Of a stretch of DNA of 64,000 bases, positions 58,331-64,000 are shown piece after piece; position 1 is the first letter of the stretch, and the number at the start of each line of letters is the position of its first letter. The DNA is taken from NCBI GenBank assembly GCA_034509495.1, contig CM067504.1, positions 3,165,453 through 3,229,452 of the forward strand, written 5' to 3'. The notes beneath the pieces were generated by a model that searched no databases, was not told where the DNA came from, and saw only the letters and a list, made by a program, of their open reading frames with translations. The stretch is from Acestrorhynchus altus (lineage: Eukaryota > Chordata > Actinopteri > Characiformes > Acestrorhynchidae). Made by a program: the position numbers and the translations under genes.

Positions 58331-59504
58331 TATCTGTCCCTCCTGTCTTGTTCAGCTAGATGTACCCCCTGCTTAGGGCTAATGTAAAGTCATGAGGGAA
58401 CTCCATGAGGGTGGCATGCTCCTGATCTCCACCCAAACATAAAGTGCAGCCCCCTTGGAAAGTCCCCTCGCCAATCTGTCCTGACCCCCTTTTGTTTGTC
58501 AGGCCCATCATTTTGGGTGTTTGACAGCGAGTGGGACTGCTGACAGTTTGTATTGAAATCAACTGCTGGGAAAAAAGCTGGATGGACAATAGAGGACATG
58601 TGTTTTGTCCAGGCAAGTTCCAACTTGTTTCACCACTTTGTTTGATCAGTGGAGTTTACGTGCATTTCCAAACATGGGATTCTACATGGTACTGTGAGTT
58701 TGGGTTAAATGAGTAAATTCATAGTGGAGATGCTGTTCCCCTACTAGAGGAAGACGAGAGAAATTACACTTTTCTTCAGTGAGAATTTTGATATATATAA
58801 CTTTTTTTTTTCTTTTTTGAATTTTTTGAAATGGCAAGGAGCTTCCAGTGCATGTTTACTGCTCTGTCCACATGAACATGCTCCTACAGAATTAAATCCC
58901 AGCTAGAAGGTGGTTGCAGTAGTCAAGTAACTTACTTTAACTATTAGTATCACCTGAGGAAGTCACGTTGTCCTAAAAACGACAGTCAGAATCAACATAA
59001 TCAAGTTACCCTCAGAACCAATCGTCCCTCCACTGGAAAGGTGGCCTTGTCTCCTGCCAGGCATCTATAAAAGACAGCAAAATGTAATACAGCTTGAGAA
59101 TGAGTCAGTGTGTCTAAGCTATTGTGCTCCACTCCGAGGGCAGCCTTTTGAAATCAGACAACTGTGCATTAAAAAGAAGTGATGATTCATTTCATCGCAT
59201 GATAAGCAGGTTGGTTTTGAGGCGAATGCGTATTAATTATCACTTTAACGCTGCAACATCGCTGTCAGCTAAAGCTCCAGATTTAAGATGCTGTATCACA
59301 TGATTCCAGTTAGTGCGGAGAAATAAGACCCCAGATTGAAGAGCGTGAACACCACAGGTCCCTGCAGACGAAGACCATGATCCTGCCGGTGCTGTTTTGA
59401 CCATAGACGAGTGTCCACGGAGCACCAGTGATACAACGAATACGTTATCAAAGGACTATGTGCTTGGTTCATTCATAGAATACATATTCATTCATTTTCT
59501 TATT
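58331..59504. other. Non-coding spacer with a family D piece
   Basis: 58845-58930 holds the reversed family D block GGAGCTTCCAGTGCATGTTT with ACTGCTCTGTCCACATG. There is a T run at 58803-58812. No gene. Confidence 0.5.
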
Positions 59505-59700
59505 CACGTCTTCCTGAATAGGGTCACGGTTGATCCAGAGCCCTCCTGGAGTCATCAAGTACTTGGACAAGGTGCCAGTCCATGACAGGGTACCACACAC
59601 ACACAACTAAGGCCAATTTAGCCCGGCCAGATCAAACCCACAACCCTGCAGCCTGCAGCTACCTGTGGTGGCACCATGCCATCCTGGCATGCATACAGGG
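59505..59700 (-). mobile_element. S2 SINE-like repeat
   Basis: The minus strand has a tRNA-like head with GTGGGTTTGATCTGG (B-box-like) and a tail with GTACCCTGTCATGGACTGGC, comparable to the S2 copy at 45.6 kb but diverged. Confidence 0.5.
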
Positions 59701-59929
59701 GTTGGTCCATTTTTGGGTTTGTAGGCCATCATCAATGCTCTGAATTGGAGAACAAAGCAGTGGGGACGAGCACTTAAGACGAGCCGTGCCATGAAAATAA
59801 CAGCCTGCACACAGACTGTTACGACGACTGCCCTTGACACCACACCAACATCGCCAAACACTGCAATGGTGTCGTACCAGACTCTCATGGAGTCAATCTT
59901 CATATCAAATATATTAAAAAGACTCCTGT

Positions 59930-60131
59930 TTATCCTAGTAGGGAGGTCTTTCTGCCAGATGTTGGACCATTGCTGTGAGGATCTGTTTGCATTCAGCAAC
60001 AAGAGTGTTAATGAGGTCAGGATGCTGGGAGCTCACCACTCCACCTCACCCCCAACAGTATTGTGTTCCACTTAAAGTATCCGAATGCATTCATTAGAAT
60101 GGGTGTCCACAAGCATTTGGACATATAGTGA
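59930..60131 (+). mobile_element. Family C right part
   Basis: CAACAAGAGTGTTAATGAGG and GTCAGGATGCTGGG, ending in GTGTCCACAAGCATTTGGAC with ATATAGTG. Confidence 0.7.
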
Positions 60132-60909
60132 TAGTATTGAAGTAGTGAGTCCCCAGCTCTTACCAGGACAGAGACATTTTTAAATCCTGGAAATCCCCTG
60201 TCTTACAACACTGCTCTCCTTCACAACCTTTCAAAGAATGCTCAACATTTTCACCTCAGAGCTCTTCTGGTCTTATGCACAACCCTGCATCTCTGAGGCC
60301 TTGTGCAGGGCCTCCCAGCCTGCCCCTGTCCCCTGACCCGGTGCGACCGCACGGGGGCTTTGCCAAGTTGAATAGCTTCCCCTGTCCTCTTTCACTGTGG
60401 CAAAAACAACAGTGACTTGTGCTTAGCCTCCATGAAGGCATTCCCACCTGCCTCGGGCTTGGTACGAACGTGTGAAATATCAGCTCGGGGAGTGTGGGCC
60501 TCCGGAGCAGGGCAGCTGTTTATCCAATACCACCTATGGGTCCTGGGAAGAGACGTCCTTAATATGATACACATGTGCTACATCCTGTCTGGGGCTCCTG
60601 AGTCGCGGCCGAGCGTGTGCGCAGGGCAGCGGGGAGCTGCAGGGTCGGATTAGCACGTGTGTGTGCGTGGACAGCTGGGACATGGCCTTGTGCCCTGTGT
60701 GTTACAGAAGAAAGATGACAGGCAGATCAGAAGGAAGGCTGCATAAAACAGTAGATCAGTGTGCAGCTGGGAGACAGCCATGTACTGTTTTGTTAACCGT
60801 GGGTTGAGGGACTGCTATGGGTTAATGACATAATGCAGTATATAACCATTTACATTTACATTTATACCCTTTAAAGCAGCCAAAATATGTCCTTTGCCAA
60901 GACATAGTC
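60132..60909. other. Repeat-poor block
   Basis: GC-rich at 60250-60680 (for example GCACGTGT, GGGAGCTGCAGGG). No exon defended. Confidence 0.45.
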
Positions 60910-61440
60910 CAAATTCCATACTGGTTTGATCTTAGAACCTAAGAGCCGCACTTTGCAGGCAGGTACATACCGTTTTCTAGGGTTCACGTCTCAGGACCAG
61001 CGTAACCTACAGAATTTAATCCCAGTTAAAATGCCAAAGGAGCTTCCAGTGCATGTTTACTGCTCCGTCCACGTGTACATGCTCAACCTGCATACAGACT
61101 CTGACTGATCAGAGAGAGGGGGCGGGGCTGATGCTCAACCTGCATACAGACTCTGACTGATCAGAGAGAGGGGGTGGGGCTGATGCTCAACCTGCAGACA
61201 GACTCTGACTGATCAGAGAGAGGGGGGCGGGGCTGATGCTCAACCTGCATACAGACTCTGACTGATCAGAGAGAGGGGGCGGGGCTAATTAGAATCATTG
61301 ACACAGATATTGGGTTATAGATGAAAATGAGAAGAGAGGGGCTGTTTGCTCTCTGTCTTTGCTCACACAGTGTTCAGATTTCAAAATAAAAGTCCTGAGA
61401 ACGAATAATACTGATACATACACATTTTATTTTACTTCAT
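60910..61440 (-). mobile_element. Family D element, reversed, with four-unit array
   Basis: It reads in reverse the family D 3' part, GGAGCTTCCAGTGCATGTTT, the 52-bp array, CAGATATTGGGTTATAGATG, ATGAGAAGAGAGGGGCTG and TTTCAAAATAAAAGTCCTGA. It holds four array units against six in the 53-kb copy. Confidence 0.75.
61079..61287. repeat. 52-bp tandem array, four units (inverted orientation)
   Basis: GCTCAACC starts units at 61081, 61133, 61185 and 61238 (52-53 bp). The units are the reverse complement of the 53.3-kb array. Confidence 0.95.
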
Positions 61441-61712
61441 TTGGAGCACTGTAAAGTATTTGAAAGAAATTCTCTGAAAATAACAGTATCTTGTATGTAT
61501 GAATGTTGTTGTTATCCTCGATTACGGATGTGTGATATTCTAAATGCATTTCAGTGTGTTTTTGTTAACTTTATTTATTTATTCCTTTATTTACAGAACA
61601 AACAGCACAATATCTACAGAAGGCAACGAGGAAGCAGATTATCAATGTTTTTATTCTTAACTTATAAACACACTTTAGTTATTGACTAATTTTGGATTAA
61701 ATAACACTGTTG

Positions 61713-61749
<37 letters not shown>

Positions 61750-62039
61750 AGTGTGTGTAACAGCTGGGTAATTGTAATTTATTTTTTAACTGATAGTAAT
61801 TATGCACACATTGAATCAAGCAAATTCCGTAAATCATATTTAAATGCATGATTTTCATTTCATTTGATATATGAAATATTTTAAAAGAAATTAATGAAAT
61901 TATCAGAAAAATAACTCACATTTTTTTTACAGCAATAAACCTGAATAACATGATCTTTTGATCCCATCCCTAGTTTAGTGTGAAATCTACAGCAGCTTTA
62001 ATAACAGTGTCATTCACATCTCCATATGAATGATCGTTA
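61441..62039. other. AT-rich spacer with (TG)n
   Basis: (TG)n at 61716-61745 plus a short imperfect continuation. No gene. Confidence 0.6.
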
Positions 62040-62560
62040 TTGTAGTCAGTTATGATTTTATGCCTTCTGAGTTCATCACAGATGCAGCCGTTATGAGTCT
62101 CAATTATGACCGTTTGATTGCACAGTAGAGTTAAGACACATTAGCTCCGACTCCTTTCTTCTTTGTTTAATTAATTCCCAAGTGAGACGTGATTGACCCT
62201 ACCTGCATAAGTGCACAAGGGGCTTCTTTGTGGCTGTTTCATGTGGGATTGAGCCTTTTGATATAAATCCTCTTCGAGAGTCCAACTTAATGCGCAGGAT
62301 AAGAGAAAAATGCACCTCCTCCAGACACTAACACAACCAGATTATTCCGAGAACGAAGTGGGTGGAGTTCTCTATCGGGACTGTAAATCAGAATAATGCC
62401 TCTCTCTACCTGGGATCAAGACAGCTGAACTAAAATGGAATCGGCTTTGATGGTTCCAAATTAATTATGGAATTTCAGAGCAGGACTAATTAGGGTTTCT
62501 ACATCTTCACTTGACAGGAAGCTTTATTTAAGCACATTCCTTCTGCCGGCTGTTAACTGA
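62040..62560. promoter_or_regulatory. Candidate conserved regulatory block
   Basis: About 520 bp without repeat matches or tandem runs, and with clustered homeodomain-type cores (TTTAATTAATTCC, CAAATTAATTATGG, GACTAATTAGGG) and TTTGAT TCF-like sites. The pattern resembles vertebrate developmental enhancers. Inferred from motif density only. Confidence 0.4.
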
Positions 62561-62760
62561 GAAAGTTTGTGCAAAGTGTTACTATTATACTGGTGAAGAT
62601 AACATTGAATAAGTTTACTGATTATTAAAGATCAAAGAAAATGACAGAAACGTAACCTTCAATCTCAATTTTTTAGATTTTATGTGTTAGGATGTGTTGA
62701 TTCAATTCCAAGCAATTCTAAACCATTTTTATTGGTTTATTTTCATAAATTAAATGCTCA

Positions 62761-63010
62761 CAAAAAACAACAGTTTATGTTTAATATAACATATCGTCAG
62801 AGTCCAGCGAAAAACATGTATCTCCAAAATCTTAACTTTACGGGAGAACGCAGAAATGCTCTTCACTTTGAATGGAACCGCATGTAAATCAGTTTATTTG
62901 ACTCATTTTAGAGCATTTCTATTGGTCTAATCATCCAGAATTGTTTACACAGTGTACAGAGCAGCTACAGCGTTCAAATGGAGATACGTGGTTTTCATTG
63001 GACAGCATGG
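62761..63010 (+). mobile_element. Family E dispersed repeat copy
   Basis: It shares GAAAAACATGTATCTCCAAAAT, GCATTTCTATTGGTC and ATTGGACAGCATGGACAGCA-type sequence with 19.3-19.5 kb. Confidence 0.55.
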
Positions 63011-63204
63011 ACAGCAGTGGACATACGGTTTTGTGAAAGGTTACGACACACCATGGACACATTTGACTATGATGGAGGTGATAAACATTAAACTGAAGCA
63101 ATAAAATAAATAAAAAATTCATTTGTAAAATGTAAATAATAAAAACGCTAATTTCTTGTGGGGTAAAGTTAGGACACGCCCACATTTCTTACTGCTTTGG
63201 AGGA

Positions 63205-64000
63205 GGCTGTCTTATTTGAACCTCAGACATTAGTTTGGTTTGCTCTTGATGGCTGAAGTGATTGCATCACTGATCCATCTCTTCAGAAAGGAGGTTGTAG
63301 ATGCAGATGAGTCTGGGAAGATCTCAAAACAGTTAGAAATCAGATGTTCCACTGTCTGGAAAACAATTAACAAGTGGAGAACTTTTACAACAACTGCCCA
63401 CATGACCAGATCAGGTTCAGCCCAAGAGCAGAACCACAGGATGTATAAAGTCTCTCATCACAGTGGATGTCAAATTGCAGCATCTACCATCAGAAAGAGA
63501 CCAAACTAGTGTACATGGAGGAAACCCTTACTGACAGACCAAGACTAATGTTCTCCAGAGAACATCTAGACAAACAGCAGGACTTCTGGAACAATGTGCT
63601 TTGAACGGATGAATCTGAAGTTGAATTCTTTGGGCTCAGTAACTGAAGACGTGTTTGCCACAAAGTGTAACACAGCATTTGGGCACAAGAACCTCATACC
63701 AACTGTGAAGCATGGGGGTGGAAGTGTCGGGCAGGGTCTGGAGATCTCTCCATCGTAGAAAGCACTATGAGATCTTTATTGTATCAGAGGGGGCTTGAGG
63801 AGAATGTAAGAGCATCAGACTGACGCTGAAAATCTGACACTATTTCAGCTGAAGGAGGAGATACCAGCTCTTCTATTAATTACACTTTACAAATTTACAC
63901 TTTACAGACATTTCTTCAGTTTGTGTGGAGTTAAATCACCTCCAGCTCTTAATATAGTTGCAATGAAGATCAAATGTCCATGTGATTAAATATGTTAAAA
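63205..64000 (+). mobile_element. Family B Tc1-like transposon copy 2 (runs to the window end)
   Basis: The + strand carries SGKISKQLEIRCSTVWKTIN (helix-turn-helix region with the R-STV/K-I pattern of Tc1 proteins), TDESEVEFFG (catalytic Asp region), and VKHGGGS. Frameshifts and stops break the frame. The 3' segment (GAAGATCAAATGTCCATGTG) matches copy 1 at 39.19 kb. Confidence 0.78.

Overview
The window reads as nuclear DNA of a teleost fish. Exons are sparse, intergenic and intronic DNA is long, (CA)n/(GA)n/(GATA)n microsatellites are plentiful, and there are many decayed copies of Tc1/mariner-type DNA transposons, short TIR elements, tRNA-derived SINEs and a LINE tail of kinds familiar from fish genomes. 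A palindromic element present twice (family F) is one I associate with ostariophysan, particularly characiform, genomes. That placement is an inference from memory, not a database result. There are no bacterial-type operons, no CRISPR array, and no rRNA or free-standing tRNA gene.

Only one gene can be supported. At 7.8-11.0 kb on the + strand lie the last coding exon (7836-7908, ending the protein in an amphipathic helix), a 772-bp intron and a long 3' UTR exon (about 8681-10965, with tandem poly(A) signals at its end). The gene body would lie upstream, outside or dispersed within the first 7.8 kb; I could not recognise its identity from the roughly 20 visible residues. The stop codon lies 8 nt before the last splice donor, and the intron that follows is mostly a transposon copy.

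Everything else is non-coding. Recurrent repeat families were defined by comparing the window with itself. Family A is Tc1-like (terminal motif AGTTGCACCCAGAAGGA; about ten copies). Family B is Tc1-like (38.3 and 63.2 kb). Family C is a TIR element with ends TATGGACAAAAGTATTGGG and GTGTCCACAAACATTTGGAC (about eleven copies). Family D is a roughly 1-kb AT-rich element that carries a 52-bp tandem array in some copies. Family E is a short dispersed repeat. Family F is a palindromic element whose centre is inverted between its two copies. Family H is an element with GGTTCGGACCAAA-like motifs; one copy has become a 58-bp hairpin and another a 14-bp minisatellite. SINE families S1 and S2 also occur. 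Single older Tc1/mariner copies lie at 1-430, 12.4-13.2 and 56.7-57.2 kb, and a piggyBac-like MITE lies at 44.9-45.2 kb.

Major tandem arrays are a 51-bp minisatellite (30.1-30.8 kb), a 10-bp-period array (23.0-23.3 kb), a 14-bp array (47.3-47.5 kb), GACA/GATA (47.1 kb), GATA (31.3 kb), a 257-bp pyrimidine tract (44.5 kb) and several CA/AAT/AT arrays. Between them lie repeat-poor blocks of balanced composition (around 16.6-17.1, 39.7-40.6, 47.9-48.4, 49.9-50.4, 53.9-54.6 and 62.05-62.55 kb). Some have clustered homeodomain-type motifs and could be conserved regulatory DNA. I found no new multi-gene system; the most unusual content is structural, namely transposon copies that have been remodelled into arrays, hairpins and inverted forms.
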